A stretch of 64,000 nucleotides of DNA from Roseateles puraquae (GTDB lineage Bacteria > Pseudomonadota > Gammaproteobacteria > Burkholderiales > Burkholderiaceae_C), in contig NZ_NISI01000018.1 in NCBI RefSeq assembly GCF_002205845.1, forward strand, positions 21,766 to 85,765, given 5' to 3'. Position numbers and translations under genes: made by a program. Below, piece after piece: positions 1 to 10,455 of this stretch (positions are counted from its first letter, which is position 1; each line of letters opens with the position of its first letter). The notes under the pieces are model-generated. The model had not been told where the DNA came from, searched no databases, and saw nothing but the letters and a program-made list of their open reading frames with translations.

Positions 1-2
1 CG

Positions 3-830
3 CTGGTGGCGCAGTTCACCAGTGCCGGCGTGGAGCGCTGGAAGGCGGTGATCGCCGATGCGCTGCTGGCCGCCACCGGGCTCACACGGCTGTACGAGCG
101 CTCCGATGCGCAGGCGCGTGAGTGGGAAGGTCTGCCCGTGCAGACCGGCTGGTTGCGCGGCGAGGGCGAGACGGCCCTGACCCTGCGCGAGCACGACTGG
201 CAGCTGACGCTGGACGTGGCCGAAGGCCACAAGACCGGCTACTACCTCGACCAGCGCGACAGCCGCCATCGCTTCGCCCAGGCCGTGCGGCACTACGGCT
301 GCCAGAGCGTGCTGAATTGCTTCAGCTACACCGGGGGCTTCTCGGTGGCGGCGCTGGCCGGCGGTGCGCATGAGGTCATCAGCGTCGACTCCTCCGGCCC
401 GGCGCTCGCCAGGGCCACGGCCCATGTGGCACTCAACGGGTTCGATCCGGCGCGCCACCAGGCCTGGGATGCCGACGTGAACGCCACGCTGCGGCGCTGC
501 CTGGCCGAAGGCCGGCGCTTCGACGCCATCGTGCTGGACCCGCCCAAGTTTGCGCCCACGGCCGCGCACGCCGAACGGGCCGCGCGTGCCTACAAGGACA
601 TCAACCGCCTGGCCTTCCTGCTGCTGAACGACGGCGGCCTGCTCTACACCTTCTCGTGTTCAGGTGGCATCTCGCCCGACCTGTTCCACAAGATCGTGGC
701 GGGTGCCGGGCTGGACGCAGGCGTCGATGGCTATATCGTCGAGCGCCTGTCCGCCGCGGCAGACCACCCGCAGACGGTGCGCTTCCCCGAGGGCGACTAC
801 CTCAAGGGGCTGGGCATCCTCAAACGCTGA
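3..830 (+). CDS. Class I SAM-dependent rRNA methyltransferase, RlmI-like (5' partial)
   Basis: This is the 3' part of a gene that begins before the window, because the frame is open back to the first base. The visible 276 residues carry the RlmI/YccW-type hallmarks: a GHKTGYYLDQRD block (about residue 74 counted from the GTG at 6), the SAM-binding motif I region NCFSYTGGFSVAAL (about 104) and the DPPKF catalytic-type motif (about 178). The family methylates a cytosine of 23S rRNA in the cytosol and is usually near 395 residues, so about 120 N-terminal residues, including the PUA-like domain, are probably outside the window. The family is clear; the exact target base is inferred from the family. 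Confidence 0.88.
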   Translation: MVAQFTSAGVERWKAVIADALLAATGLTRLYERSDAQAREWEGLPVQTGWLRGEGETALTLREHDWQLTLDVAEGHKTGYYLDQRDSRHRFAQAVRHYGCQSVLNCFSYTGGFSVAALAGGAHEVISVDSSGPALARATAHVALNGFDPARHQAWDADVNATLRRCLAEGRRFDAIVLDPPKFAPTAAHAERAARAYKDINRLAFLLLNDGGLLYTFSCSGGISPDLFHKIVAGAGLDAGVDGYIVERLSAAADHPQTVRFPEGDYLKGLGILKR

Positions 831-866
831 GGGCCGGCGCGTGAGCGGCCCAGGCCGCTCGAACGC

Positions 867-1922
867 TCAGGCCGCCTGGCGACGACGCTTCAGGCCGAGA
901 GCCGCGAGGCCACCCAGCAGCAACGCATAGGAGGCCGGCTCGGGCACGGCGGCGGCCACGTCCCAGCCGATGGCGTCGAACGCCAGCAGGTCGCTCGTGG
1001 TGGCGTCGTAGGACTGGCCATCGCCCACGAAGGGGCGCATCAGCGTGATGACGCTGGTGCCGAAGTGGCTGGCCTGCCAGCCATTGCCGTTGTAGGCGCC
1101 GGTCGAGAAGGACTCGATGGCGGTGGCGCCGCCGTCGATCGAGAAGTAGCGCGTGCCGCCCACCGTCACGTCGAGCTTGCCGGCGGCCGAGTAGCGGAAC
1201 AGGTCCAGCGGCGAGTACCAGGCCTGCGTCTCGAAGCTGTTCTTGCAGCTGTTGTTCGCCGCCAGGCATTCGTCGATGCTGTCGACACCCGACACAAAAC
1301 CCAGCGCGTGGCCGATCTCGTGCTCGGCCACCGTGATGAAGTCCGTCTTGTTGGCGGGCACCTGGCCATTGACGCGGCTGTAGGCGAAGCTGCTGGCAAA
1401 GCCCGTGGCGAAGATGATGGTGGCGTCGGGGTTGTTGGCGGTGGTGTTGGTCGTGAGGCCCAGCGCCTTCAGGTTGGCGGTGTTGACCGACAGGAACCGG
1501 TTGTTCGCGGTGTTGTCGTTGTCCAGCCGGGTGCTGAGGTCGCCCTGGGTGGCGTAGAAGCTCAGCGAACTGCCCGTTTGCAGGTGGCTCACCGCGGTGG
1601 CGTCGGTGGCTGACTTGGCGTCGTTCACGAGGGCGCTGCGCAGGGTGCTGTAGCTGACGGACGACGCCGACGAACTGGCCTGACCAAGGATGTTGGCGCC
1701 CAGCGAATTGAAGCCGACGTCGATATAGACCGTCACGTTGTCGGTCAGCTTGCTGGACCAGTAATTGGCCGCCTGCTGGAAGGCGCCGAGCTGCTCGGCC
1801 GTCATCGGCGTGCTGCTGATATCGCGCAGCACGATGTTCAGCGCGTGGGCGCTGGGCGCAAGGCCAGCCAGGCCCAGGGAGAGTGCGAGGGCGACCGGGC
1901 GCAGCGTGAGGCGGAACGACAT
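867..1922 (-). CDS. PEP-CTERM anchored zinc metalloprotease, NF038122-like
   Basis: The 351-residue protein has an N-terminal signal peptide (hydrophobic run about residues 9-27, ending in SAHA). It has a zinc-protease motif HEIGHALGF at about 201-209, where His201, Glu202 and His205 would bind zinc and catalyse. The C-terminus is a typical PEP-CTERM signal: VPEP at about 326, a hydrophobic segment, then KRRR. It should therefore be exported and processed by an exosortase-type system at the outer envelope. The ATG at 1922 is preferred over upstream starts because the signal peptide begins there. No exosortase or exopolysaccharide genes lie nearby. The substrate is unknown; the family name is from memory of proteins with this combination. 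Confidence 0.8.
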   Translation of the reverse strand: MSFRLTLRPVALALSLGLAGLAPSAHALNIVLRDISSTPMTAEQLGAFQQAANYWSSKLTDNVTVYIDVGFNSLGANILGQASSSASSVSYSTLRSALVNDAKSATDATAVSHLQTGSSLSFYATQGDLSTRLDNDNTANNRFLSVNTANLKALGLTTNTTANNPDATIIFATGFASSFAYSRVNGQVPANKTDFITVAEHEIGHALGFVSGVDSIDECLAANNSCKNSFETQAWYSPLDLFRYSAAGKLDVTVGGTRYFSIDGGATAIESFSTGAYNGNGWQASHFGTSVITLMRPFVGDGQSYDATTSDLLAFDAIGWDVAAAVPEPASYALLLGGLAALGLKRRRQAA

Positions 1923-2004
1923 GGGGACTCCAGAGGCGGTATTGCGTGGATTGTCCTGGCCGCAGGTACGCCGCTTGCCCCTCGCTCCGGGGACGACTGT
2001 CAAC

Positions 2005-2478
2005 CTAGGGAGAGGGTAAACCCACCCTGGTGTCGAACTTGGCCCGCTTCACGCTGAAGAAGGCCTTGATGTTGCGCACGTTGGCGTCCTGGGTCAGCAG
2101 GCGCTGCGTGAAGGCGTGGTAGGCCGGCATGTCGGCCACCTGCACCACCAGCACGAAGTCGGGGCCTGGCGACACCCGCCAGCACTGCTGCACCGCCGCC
2201 TCTTGCACGGCGCGGGCCTCGAAGGCGTCCAGGTGCTCGGCGCCCTGGCGGTCGAGCGTGATCTCCAGCAGGGCCTGCAGTCCGGCACCGAGCTTGTCCG
2301 GCGACAGCAGGGCCACGCGCCGCTCGATGACGCCCGCGTCCACCAGCCGCTTGACCCGGCGCAGGCAGGTGGCCGGCGACACGGCCACGCGGGCGGCCAG
2401 GTCCTGGTTGCTCAAGGCAGCGTCGTTCTGCAACACCTCAAGCAGGCGGAGATCGATGGCATCAAGCGCGTCATCCAT
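2005..2478 (-). CDS. Lrp/AsnC family transcriptional regulator
   Basis: The 157 residues show the standard two-part layout. An N-terminal winged helix-turn-helix (about 5-60, with LLEVLQNDAALSNQDLAARVAVSPATC) is followed by a RAM/AsnC effector domain (about 70-150, ALLEITLDRQGAEHLDAFE and FVLVVQVADMPAYHAF). Such proteins form octamers and respond to amino acids. The gene is divergent from glmS. The shared 130-bp gap contains two TGAAATTTCA-like palindromes 24 bp apart, which fits autoregulation. The regulated pathway cannot be told from the sequence; glmS is a possible but unproven target. Confidence 0.9.
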   Translation of the reverse strand: MDDALDAIDLRLLEVLQNDAALSNQDLAARVAVSPATCLRRVKRLVDAGVIERRVALLSPDKLGAGLQALLEITLDRQGAEHLDAFEARAVQEAAVQQCWRVSPGPDFVLVVQVADMPAYHAFTQRLLTQDANVRNIKAFFSVKRAKFDTRVGLPSP

Positions 2479-2493
2479 GGCGACATTATGAAA

Positions 2494-2527
2494 GGAAATT
2501 TCATCTCAGCATAGGCGTGAAATTTCA
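2494..2527. promoter_or_regulatory. Paired palindromic sites in the lrp-glmS gap
   Basis: Two copies of GAAATTTC (2495-2502 and 2519-2526) lie 24 bp apart. The second is part of a perfect 10-bp palindrome, TGAAATTTCA (2518-2527), and the first reads GGAAATTTCA. They are AT-rich in a very GC-rich region and lie 16-50 bp upstream of the lrp start. Helically spaced repeats are typical of Lrp-family operators, so autoregulation is the simplest inference. Confidence 0.6.
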
Positions 2528-2608
2528 TTTCTTCTGTGCGATCAATTTGCACGCATCCTTCACTGCGCCTTGCCTACGATGCCGCCACTTCTCAACGGAG
2601 ATCCATCC

Positions 2609-4468
2609 ATGTGCGGCATCGTCGGCGCGGTCAGTCAGCGCAATATCGTCCCCATCCTTGTCGAAGGCCTGAAGCGGCTGGAGTACCGGGGCTATGACTC
2701 CTGCGGCGTGGCCGTGCACCAGGACGGCGGCCTCAAGCGCGCCCGCAGCACCTCGCGCGTGGCCGAGCTGCAAGCCCAGGCGGAGCAGGACGGCATCAGC
2801 GCCGGCACCGGCATCGCCCACACGCGCTGGGCCACCCACGGCGCGCCGGCGGTGCACAACGCCCACCCGCACTTCTCGGCCGGCCCGAATGCCAACGAGG
2901 CCAGCGTCGGCCGCATCGCCCTGGTGCACAACGGCATCATCGAAAACCACGACGAACTGCGCGCCGAGCTCAAGGCCCGCGGCTATGCCTTCGCCAGCCA
3001 GACCGACACCGAGGTCATCGCCCACCTGATCGACCACCTCTACAGCGGCGACCTGCTGGAGGCCGTGCAGGCCGCCCTGCCGCGCCTGAAGGGCGCCTAT
3101 GCCGTGGCCGTGTTCTGCCGCGACGAGCCGCATCGCGTGGTGGCCGCGCGCGAGGGCTCGCCGCTGGTGCTGGGCGTGGGCCAGGGCGAGAACTTCGTCG
3201 CCTCCGACGCCATGGCCCTGGCCGGCGTCACCGACCAGATCGTCTACCTCGAAGAGGGCGATGTGGTGGACCTGCAGCTCGGCCGCTACTGGCTCAGCCG
3301 GCTGGACGCCGCCACCGGCCGCTTCACGGCCGTGCAGCGCGAGGTCAAGACTGTGCACGCCCACAGCGGCGCGGCCGAGCTGGGCCCCTACCGCCACTAC
3401 ATGCAGAAGGAAATCTTCGAGCAGCCCGTGGCCATCGCCAACACGCTGGACGCGGTGACCGGCATCAGCCCCGAGCTCTTCGGCGACGGCGCCTACCGTG
3501 TCTTCAAGGACATCGACAAGGTCCTGATCCTGGCCTGCGGTACCAGCTACTACTCGGGCTCGACCGCCAAGTACTGGCTGGAGAGCATCGCCAAGATCCC
3601 CACCAGCGTGGAGATCGCCAGCGAGTACCGCTACCGCGACAGCGTGCCCGACCCCAAGACCCTGGTCGTCACCATCAGCCAGAGCGGCGAGACGGCCGAC
3701 ACCATCGCGGCACTCAAGCACGCCCGCAGCCTGGGCATGACCCACACGCTGACCATCTGCAACGTGGCCACCAGCGCCATGGTGCGCGAATGCGAGCTGG
3801 CCTACATCACCCGCGCCGGTGCCGAGATCGGCGTGGCCTCCACCAAGGCCTTCACGACCCAGCTGGTGGGCCTCTTCCTGCTGACGCTGGCGCTGGCCCA
3901 GACCCGCGGCCACCTCAGCGACGAGGTCGAGGCCCAGCACCTGAAAGACCTGCGCCACCTGCCCGTGGCCGTGCAGGCCGTGCTGGCCCTGGAGCCCCAG
4001 GTCATCGCCTGGAGCGAGGAGTTCGCCCGCAAGGAAAACGCCCTGTTCCTCGGCCGTGGCCTGCACTACCCGATCGCCTTGGAAGGGGCGCTCAAGCTCA
4101 AGGAAATCAGCTACATCCACGCCGAGGCCTACCCGGCCGGCGAGCTCAAGCACGGCCCGCTGGCGCTGGTGACCGCCGAGATGCCCGTGGTGACCGTGGC
4201 CCCCAACGACGCACTGCTCGAAAAGCTCAAGAGCAACATGCAGGAAGTCCGCGCCCGCGGCGGCCAGCTCTATGTGTTTGCTGACGGTGACACCGCCATC
4301 GAAAGCGAAGCCGGCCTGCACGTCATCCGCATGCCCGAGCACTACGGCGCGCTGTCACCCATCCTGCACGTGGTGCCGTTGCAATTGCTGGCCTATCACA
4401 CCGCCTGCGCGCGGGGCACGGACGTGGACAAGCCGCGGAACCTTGCGAAGAGCGTGACGGTGGAGTGA
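2609..4468 (+). CDS. glmS: Glutamine--fructose-6-phosphate aminotransferase (isomerizing)
   Basis: The enzyme makes glucosamine-6-phosphate from fructose-6-phosphate and glutamine, the first step towards UDP-GlcNAc for peptidoglycan and LPS. The 619 residues begin with MCGIVGAV, so Cys2 becomes the N-terminal nucleophile of the class II glutaminase domain (about 1-230). Two SIS sugar-isomerase domains follow ([12 protein letters not shown] about 306; [22 protein letters not shown] about 478), ending in the conserved LAKSVTVE tail. The start at 2609 is fixed by the need for Cys at position 2, although the frame stays open upstream to 2570. No glmS ribozyme is expected or seen in this lineage. 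Confidence 0.97.
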   Translation: MCGIVGAVSQRNIVPILVEGLKRLEYRGYDSCGVAVHQDGGLKRARSTSRVAELQAQAEQDGISAGTGIAHTRWATHGAPAVHNAHPHFSAGPNANEASVGRIALVHNGIIENHDELRAELKARGYAFASQTDTEVIAHLIDHLYSGDLLEAVQAALPRLKGAYAVAVFCRDEPHRVVAAREGSPLVLGVGQGENFVASDAMALAGVTDQIVYLEEGDVVDLQLGRYWLSRLDAATGRFTAVQREVKTVHAHSGAAELGPYRHYMQKEIFEQPVAIANTLDAVTGISPELFGDGAYRVFKDIDKVLILACGTSYYSGSTAKYWLESIAKIPTSVEIASEYRYRDSVPDPKTLVVTISQSGETADTIAALKHARSLGMTHTLTICNVATSAMVRECELAYITRAGAEIGVASTKAFTTQLVGLFLLTLALAQTRGHLSDEVEAQHLKDLRHLPVAVQAVLALEPQVIAWSEEFARKENALFLGRGLHYPIALEGALKLKEISYIHAEAYPAGELKHGPLALVTAEMPVVTVAPNDALLEKLKSNMQEVRARGGQLYVFADGDTAIESEAGLHVIRMPEHYGALSPILHVVPLQLLAYHTACARGTDVDKPRNLAKSVTVE

Positions 4469-4478
4469 GCGTGCGGGT

Positions 4479-5573
4479 TCACGGCACGATTGCCGTGAAC
4501 AGATACACCGCAAAGATCACCAGATGCACCGTCCCCTGCATCACCGTCGTGCGCCCGGTACCCAGCGACAGGGCGGCGACGGTAAGGGACAGCAGCAGCA
4601 GCACGGTGGATTTGGCGTCGATGCCCAGCGACAGGGTCCAGCCGGTGGCGAGTGACACCAGGGCCACGGCCGGGATGGTCAGGCCGATGCTGGCCAGGGC
4701 CGAGCCCAGCGCCAGGTTGAGGCTGGTCTGCAGACGGTTGGCGCGCGCGGCCTGGTAGGCGGCAATGCTCTCGGGCAGCAGCACGATGCCCGCGATGATG
4801 ATGCCGACCAGGGCCTTGGGCGCCCCCAGCGCGGCGACGGCGGCTTCCAGCCGGGGCGAGAGCATCTTGGCCAGCAGCACCACCGTGGTCAGGCACACGA
4901 GCAGCAGCAGCAGGCTGAGCACCGCCATGCGCGTGGGCGGGGGGGCGGCATGCACGTCTTCATCCGCGGCCTCGACCGCGGGCAGGAAGTAGTCGCGGTG
5001 CCGCACGGTCTGCACGAGCACGAAGGTGCCGTAGAGCACCAGCGACACCACCGCGATGAACATCAGCTGGCTGCTGCTGTAGGTGGGCCCCGGTGTGGTG
5101 GTGGTGTAGTTGGGCAGCACCAGGGTCAGGACCGAGATGGCCGCGAGCGTGGCCAGGGCGGCCGACACGCCATGCAGGCCGAAGGACTGCTCCCGGTGGC
5201 GGCCCGCGCCGGCGAGCAGGCACAGGCCCACCATGCCGTTGAGGATGATCATCACGGCGGCGAACACGGTGTCTCGCGCCAGGCCCGTGGCGCTGCCGCC
5301 TGCGGCCATCGTGAGTGACACGATCAGCGCCACCTCGATGGCCGTCACCGCAATGGCCAGCACCAGCGTGCCGTAGGGCTCGCCCACCTTGTGCGCCACC
5401 ACCTCCGCGTGGAAAACCGCGGCCAGGATGCCGGCCGCCAACCCGGCCGCGAGCATGGCATCCCAGCCCAGTCCTAGCGAGGACCGGATGTCGGTGAACG
5501 ACAGACCGAGCAGCACGCAGGCGGCCAGCGGCGCGAGGATGGACCATCGGGGGAGTTGGGGCGTCAGTCTCAA
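4479..5573 (-). CDS. Calcium/proton antiporter, ChaA/CaCA family
   Basis: A 364-residue inner-membrane protein with about eleven hydrophobic segments. It contains the two cation-binding alpha repeats of the CaCA family: GEPYGTLVLAIAVTAIE near residue 63, and LPES followed by LALGSALASIGLTIP near 265-300, each with the conserved acidic residue. The family exchanges Ca2+ (or Na+/K+) for H+. The start is taken as TTG at 5573 because AGGAAG lies 6 nt upstream and the length then matches ChaA (about 366 residues); the frame stays open further upstream only as a GC-rich artefact. The gene converges on glmS with an 11-bp gap. Confidence 0.85.
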   Translation of the reverse strand: MRLTPQLPRWSILAPLAACVLLGLSFTDIRSSLGLGWDAMLAAGLAAGILAAVFHAEVVAHKVGEPYGTLVLAIAVTAIEVALIVSLTMAAGGSATGLARDTVFAAVMIILNGMVGLCLLAGAGRHREQSFGLHGVSAALATLAAISVLTLVLPNYTTTTPGPTYSSSQLMFIAVVSLVLYGTFVLVQTVRHRDYFLPAVEAADEDVHAAPPPTRMAVLSLLLLLVCLTTVVLLAKMLSPRLEAAVAALGAPKALVGIIIAGIVLLPESIAAYQAARANRLQTSLNLALGSALASIGLTIPAVALVSLATGWTLSLGIDAKSTVLLLLSLTVAALSLGTGRTTVMQGTVHLVIFAVYLFTAIVP

Positions 5574-5662
5574 TGCGTTCTTCCTGTCGTGGTCAATGCG
5601 GCGGCGGGGCAGCGTGCCGGGGAGACTAACAGGCAGGACCGCGCGGCCAGGGCCGCGCCCGG

Positions 5663-6154
5663 TCAGCCTTGGCCAGAGGCGACGCCAGCGATCACGCCGA
5701 TCACCACCGCCACGAGGAAGAAGGCCACCCAGGCCAGCAGCGCGAGGCCCAAGGGCTTGAGCCATCCCTTGCGGGGGTAGTCTTTGCCATAGCGGGCCAG
5801 GACGAAGGCGTTCTGTGACTTGCCGATCTGGTAGTACCACGCGATGAGCAGGCCGAAGCCGCCGAATCGGGCGAGCGCATCCACGCCCTTGCTCTCGGGC
5901 AAGGCGACGGAGATCAGCACCAGCAAGATCAGGAAGACAGTGACCGTCACCAGCCAGGTCTTGGAAGTCGCGGCCTTTTCCGTTTCGCCCATGGCTTGCC
6001 AGTTCTTCATGTGCAGCCAGGCGCCGAAGATGGGGCTGAAGAGCAGGCTCCAGCTGGCCGCGGCGTTGGGATTCCACAGCGGCGGCGCCGCCTCGTGCTG
6101 CGGCAGGTCAAGCACATCGGCCTTGGGCGGGGCGTAGGGATTCGGGGTGGACAT
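5663..6154 (-). CDS. Small multi-pass membrane protein, function unknown
   Basis: I do not recognise a characterised family. The 163 residues start with NPYAPPKA, a proline-rich N-terminal tag seen on various uncharacterised membrane proteins. Hydrophobic segments follow at about 35-50, 68-85, 95-110 and 133-158. The segment after residue 27 (WNPNAAASWSLLFSPIFGAW) and the YYQIGKSQNAFV stretch look conserved rather than random. It sits 19 bp downstream of the DUF58 gene on the same strand and may be the last gene of the MoxR cluster transcript, though it could be independent. Confidence 0.6.
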   Translation of the reverse strand: MSTPNPYAPPKADVLDLPQHEAAPPLWNPNAAASWSLLFSPIFGAWLHMKNWQAMGETEKAATSKTWLVTVTVFLILLVLISVALPESKGVDALARFGGFGLLIAWYYQIGKSQNAFVLARYGKDYPRKGWLKPLGLALLAWVAFFLVAVVIGVIAGVASGQG

Positions 6155-6173
6155 CAGACTCTCCGTTCAGGGT

Positions 6174-7540
6174 TCAAAGCAGCCCCGCCCGCTTCACCTG
6201 GTGATAGCGGTTCACCAGCGAGGCGGCCAGGGCCTGGGGTTCGACGTCGACGGACAGCTTGTCGTGGTCGACGACGCGGGCGAAAGCGTCCTGGCGCGCC
6301 TGGGACAGCAGATGGGCGCTGGCCACGGTGGCTGCGGCCTCGGGGCGGTCCAGGGGCCCGGCGGCCAGGCGCGACAGCGCGGTCTCGCGCAGGCTGGCCA
6401 GCAGCACCAGGTGCCGCTGGCGCAGCAGGCGCAGCGCGGGCTGCAGTTCGGGTGCATCCTCGTCACGGAAGTTGGTGAGGATGATGACCAGCGAGCGGCG
6501 GCGCAGCCGGCGCATCAGGCCTTCGGCGGCAGCGAGGTAGTCGGAATGGTGGGCGCCGGGCTGCACGTCGTGCATGCGGTTCATCAGTGCATGCAGCGTG
6601 CCCAGGCCCTTGCGGGGCGCGAAGTCGCGGCTCTCGCCCGGCGCGCTGCCGAAGGTCATCGCCCCCACTTCGTCGCCTTCGGACAGGGCCACGTAGGCCA
6701 GCAGCATCAGGGCGTCGAGGGCGTCGTCGAAGTGGCTGTTCTCGCCGGCACCGGCTGATTGCTCATCGGCCCGCATGCGGCGCCCGCAATCGAGCAGGAA
6801 CATGACGCTCTGGTCGCGCTCGTCCTGGTACTCGCGCACCACCGGCTTGCGCTGGCGCAGCGAGGCCTTGGCGTCGAGGTGGCGCAGGGGATCGCCGCGG
6901 CGGTACTCGGCGAGCTGCCGGAAGTCCGTGCCCTGGCCGCGCTGCACGAAGCTTTTGATGCCGATCTGCGCCAGGCGCCGGTCGCCGCTGAGCCAGGCAT
7001 AACGCGCCAGCGCAGCGAAGTTGGGGTAGACGCGCATCGACTGCGCCTCGCCCACCGACTCGCGCACTTCAAACACCCCGGCACGGGTGCGCCACAGCAG
7101 CTGCGTGCGGCCCAGGCGCACCACGCCGCGCTGCCGGGCCGTGACCTGGAAGCTCAACGGCTGGCTTGTCTGCGCAGCGCACGTCAGCGCGCGCGGCAGG
7201 CCGGTGAAGTCGAACACGGGGTCCAGGTCATCGAAGACCTGCAGCTGCCAGGCATGGCGGCCGGGGTTGACCACGGCTAGCGTCAGCTCGGTGGGCACGC
7301 CGATGGCGAAAGCCGCCGGCAGCCGGCGCTCCACGCGCAGCCCGTCGGCACGCCACAGCACCAGGCTGCGCCACAGGTCCACGCCCGCCAGCACCAGCAG
7401 GGCGGCCAGCACCGCGCCGGCAGCCACCGCGGTGGTGCCGAGCGGCAGCCCCAGCAGGCGCGCGAGCAGGGCCGCGCCCGCCAGCAGGGCCAGGGCGGCG
7501 ATGCTGGCCCGGCTGGGCAGCACGAGGCGGCGCATGGGCT

Positions 7541-7544
<4 letters not shown>
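6174..7544 (-). CDS. DUF58 domain protein (vWA-like, MoxR partner)
   Basis: The 456 residues begin with two hydrophobic segments (about 10-55), then a beta-rich region. The DUF58 signature follows at about 215-255, with GTDFRQLAEYRRGDPLRHLD, then KASLRQRKPVVREYQDERDQ and LLDCGRRM, which corresponds to the start of a von Willebrand A-like fold. The Asp-x-Gly-Arg-Arg-Met sequence replaces a canonical DxSxS metal site. DUF58 proteins are almost always encoded beside MoxR AAA+ ATPases and are thought to be membrane-bound clients or adaptors. Here the start codon overlaps the moxR stop by 4 bp, so translation is probably coupled. Confidence 0.88.
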
Positions 7545-8521
<977 letters not shown>

Positions 8522-8542
8522 GTCGGGGCCTTTCGTCGGGAG

Positions 8543-9724
8543 TCAGGAGAGACGGCGCCGGGCCGTCTCGAGCAGTTGCAGTCGGTGGGCCAGTTCGGCG
8601 CGGGTGCTGTAGCGGGCGGTCATGGCCGCGGCCAGGTCGTGCACCGGCAGGCCTGTGGCGTCGGCGATCAGCCGGGCTCGCTCGGGCACCGGCTGGCCGC
8701 GGTAGCGCGGCAGGTGGCGGGCGGCGGTTTCGTCCAGGGCGCGCTGCTGGGCCGCGAGCAGGGCTTCGGTGCCCCCCCGCTGCAGCCAGGCACCCAGGCC
8801 GGTGACCTGCTCGGCCACCGAGCGCCGCAGCCGCGGCGGCGTTGCCTGCAGCGGGCCGAAGCGCACCGCGGCACGCCAGAGGCTGAGGGCCAGGGTCAGC
8901 AGGCCGAGCACGATGACCACCCAGGCCTGCTGCCACAGCCAGGGCATCAGCGCCTCGCGCTTTTCCTGCAGGTAGACCCAGGCGGTGGCGCCGGGTTCGG
9001 CCTGCACCGCCGCGGCCAGCAACAGCGGGGTGTCGCAGCGCAGCGCGGGTGTGTTGAAGAAGATGCTGGGCAGGTGGCTCAGGCGCGTCACGCTGCCTTG
9101 GCCGACTGCCACACGCATCGCGCGCACGTCCTGGCCGCGAGCGGCCGTCCAACGGGCCGTCTCGCCCTGACGCAGGTGCAGCGCGCGCGCCATCTGCGCG
9201 TTGTCGCAGGTGATCAGGCGCTGGGTACTGCCCCACAGCGGCGGTGTGGAGATGAGCTCGGTGTGGGCGTGCGATTGCGGCGTGGGGGCGGAGGCGGCCA
9301 TGCCGGGCAGCACAGGCGCCTCCTTGGGCATGGGCTTGCCGCTGGGCAGGTCGATGATGGGCAGCCAGTCGGCGAGCGCGTCATCATCGTCATCTTCCAC
9401 GCCGTGCGGCAGCACGAGGTGCCCGCCCTGCTCGACCCAGCGCTTGAGGCTGTCCAGCCGCCCGGGCACCAGCTGCCAGTCGGCCGACAGCAGCACGAGC
9501 CGAGCCCCGGGCGGGGGCAGGCTGTCCAGCGATTCGCGGTGCTCGACCTGCATGCCGAGCTGGCGCAGCAACTGCTCGGCGGCGTAGACCGGGTTGGTCA
9601 GCGCCTCACCCCGGGCGCCTCGGGGCGTGCGGTCTTCCACCCATTCGGTGTTCTCCGCCAGCCACCAGCCGCTCACCCCGAGCAGCAGCACGGCCACCAC
9701 CCAGGCCAGGGCTTGGCGGCTCAT
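8543..9724 (-). CDS. DUF4350 domain membrane protein
   Basis: The 393-residue protein has an N-terminal membrane segment (about 4-20, ALAWVVAVLLLGVSGWWL), a roughly 230-residue extracytoplasmic region resembling a ThuA/GATase-like DUF4350 fold (YAAEQLLRQLGMQVEHRE, LVLLSADWQL, VEQGGHLVLPHG), a second membrane segment (about 255-275) and a cytoplasmic tail. The ATG at 9724 is chosen because it overlaps the upstream stop as ATGA. DUF4350 genes usually accompany MoxR/DUF4129 clusters. The biochemical role is unknown. Confidence 0.8.
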   Translation of the reverse strand: MSRQALAWVVAVLLLGVSGWWLAENTEWVEDRTPRGARGEALTNPVYAAEQLLRQLGMQVEHRESLDSLPPPGARLVLLSADWQLVPGRLDSLKRWVEQGGHLVLPHGVEDDDDDALADWLPIIDLPSGKPMPKEAPVLPGMAASAPTPQSHAHTELISTPPLWGSTQRLITCDNAQMARALHLRQGETARWTAARGQDVRAMRVAVGQGSVTRLSHLPSIFFNTPALRCDTPLLLAAAVQAEPGATAWVYLQEKREALMPWLWQQAWVVIVLGLLTLALSLWRAAVRFGPLQATPPRLRRSVAEQVTGLGAWLQRGGTEALLAAQQRALDETAARHLPRYRGQPVPERARLIADATGLPVHDLAAAMTARYSTRAELAHRLQLLETARRRLS

Positions 9725-10455
9725 GCGCGAGCTCCGGCCGGCGCCGCCATGGCGGCCTCGAAGCGCAGGCACAGCTGCGTGGCATCGTCGCGCGGCAGTT
9801 CGCGGTGCGCATAGGCGACCGCCTGCCAGGCGCTCACCAGCTCGGCGAGGAAGGCGTGTTGCGCCGGGGGCAGGTGCGCGGCGGCGAGCTTCAGGCAGTC
9901 GCGCTCGGTGCTGGCGGCGCGGATGGGCACGCCATGCGCATGCACCAGCCGAGACAGCGCGCCGCGGTAGAGCAGCGACAGCGCCGCCCGCAGCGCGCCT
10001 TGCTCCAGCAGGTGGCGCGCAGCCAGCCCGATGTCGTCAGGCAGGCTCTCGGGCCGGATGTCGAGGCTGCCGATATGGGTGGGGGCATCGGGCGCCTGCA
10101 AGGTGGCGGGGCCGCTGCGCTTGAGCCAGTCGCGCAGGCGCAGCAGCGCCAGGATGAACAGCCCTGCCACCACCAGCCACACCACCAGGCGCAGGCCGAA
10201 CGACAGGTTCTTGAACAGGGCGAGCCACCAGTTGACGTCGTCTTCGTTCGGCTTGCTGTCCTTGGTCTTGAACTTCAGCGTGCGGCCTTTCTCGAAGCCG
10301 CCCAGCAGCGGGTCGGCCTCCACCGCGCTGGCGGCCTGCATGACCGCACTGGCGCTCAGGGCCGGCGGCTCGGGCGCCTCGGCGGCCACGGCGGGCCCGG
10401 CCAGCAGCGCGGTGGCCAGCAGGGCGGCGCGCAGGTGAGCCTCAGGCAAACGCAC
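9721..10455 (-). CDS. DUF4129 domain membrane protein
   Basis: The 244 residues begin with an apparent signal peptide (ALLATALLAGPAVAAEA). A short periplasmic stretch, one strong membrane segment (about 88-107, LSFGLRLVVWLVVAGLFILAL) and a C-terminal cytosolic DUF4129-type domain follow (EQGALRAALSLLYRGALSRLV, then AERDCLKLAAAHL-like helices). The start is GTG at 10455, supported by AGGAG seven bases upstream, and overlaps the preceding gene by 14 bp. DUF4129 often occurs beside transglutaminase or MoxR genes. Its function is not established. Confidence 0.82.
   Translation of the reverse strand: MRLPEAHLRAALLATALLAGPAVAAEAPEPPALSASAVMQAASAVEADPLLGGFEKGRTLKFKTKDSKPNEDDVNWWLALFKNLSFGLRLVVWLVVAGLFILALLRLRDWLKRSGPATLQAPDAPTHIGSLDIRPESLPDDIGLAARHLLEQGALRAALSLLYRGALSRLVHAHGVPIRAASTERDCLKLAAAHLPPAQHAFLAELVSAWQAVAYAHRELPRDDATQLCLRFEAAMAAPAGARA

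Noticed and set aside
2479..2608. glmS ribozyme or riboswitch upstream of glmS
   Set aside because: The gap is short and shows no ribozyme-like core; such ribozymes are typical of Gram-positive bacteria.
2525..4342. 605-residue open frame antisense to glmS
   Set aside because: Composition is His/Gly/Val-rich filler caused by GC-rich codon bias; no domain is visible and glmS is certain on the other strand.
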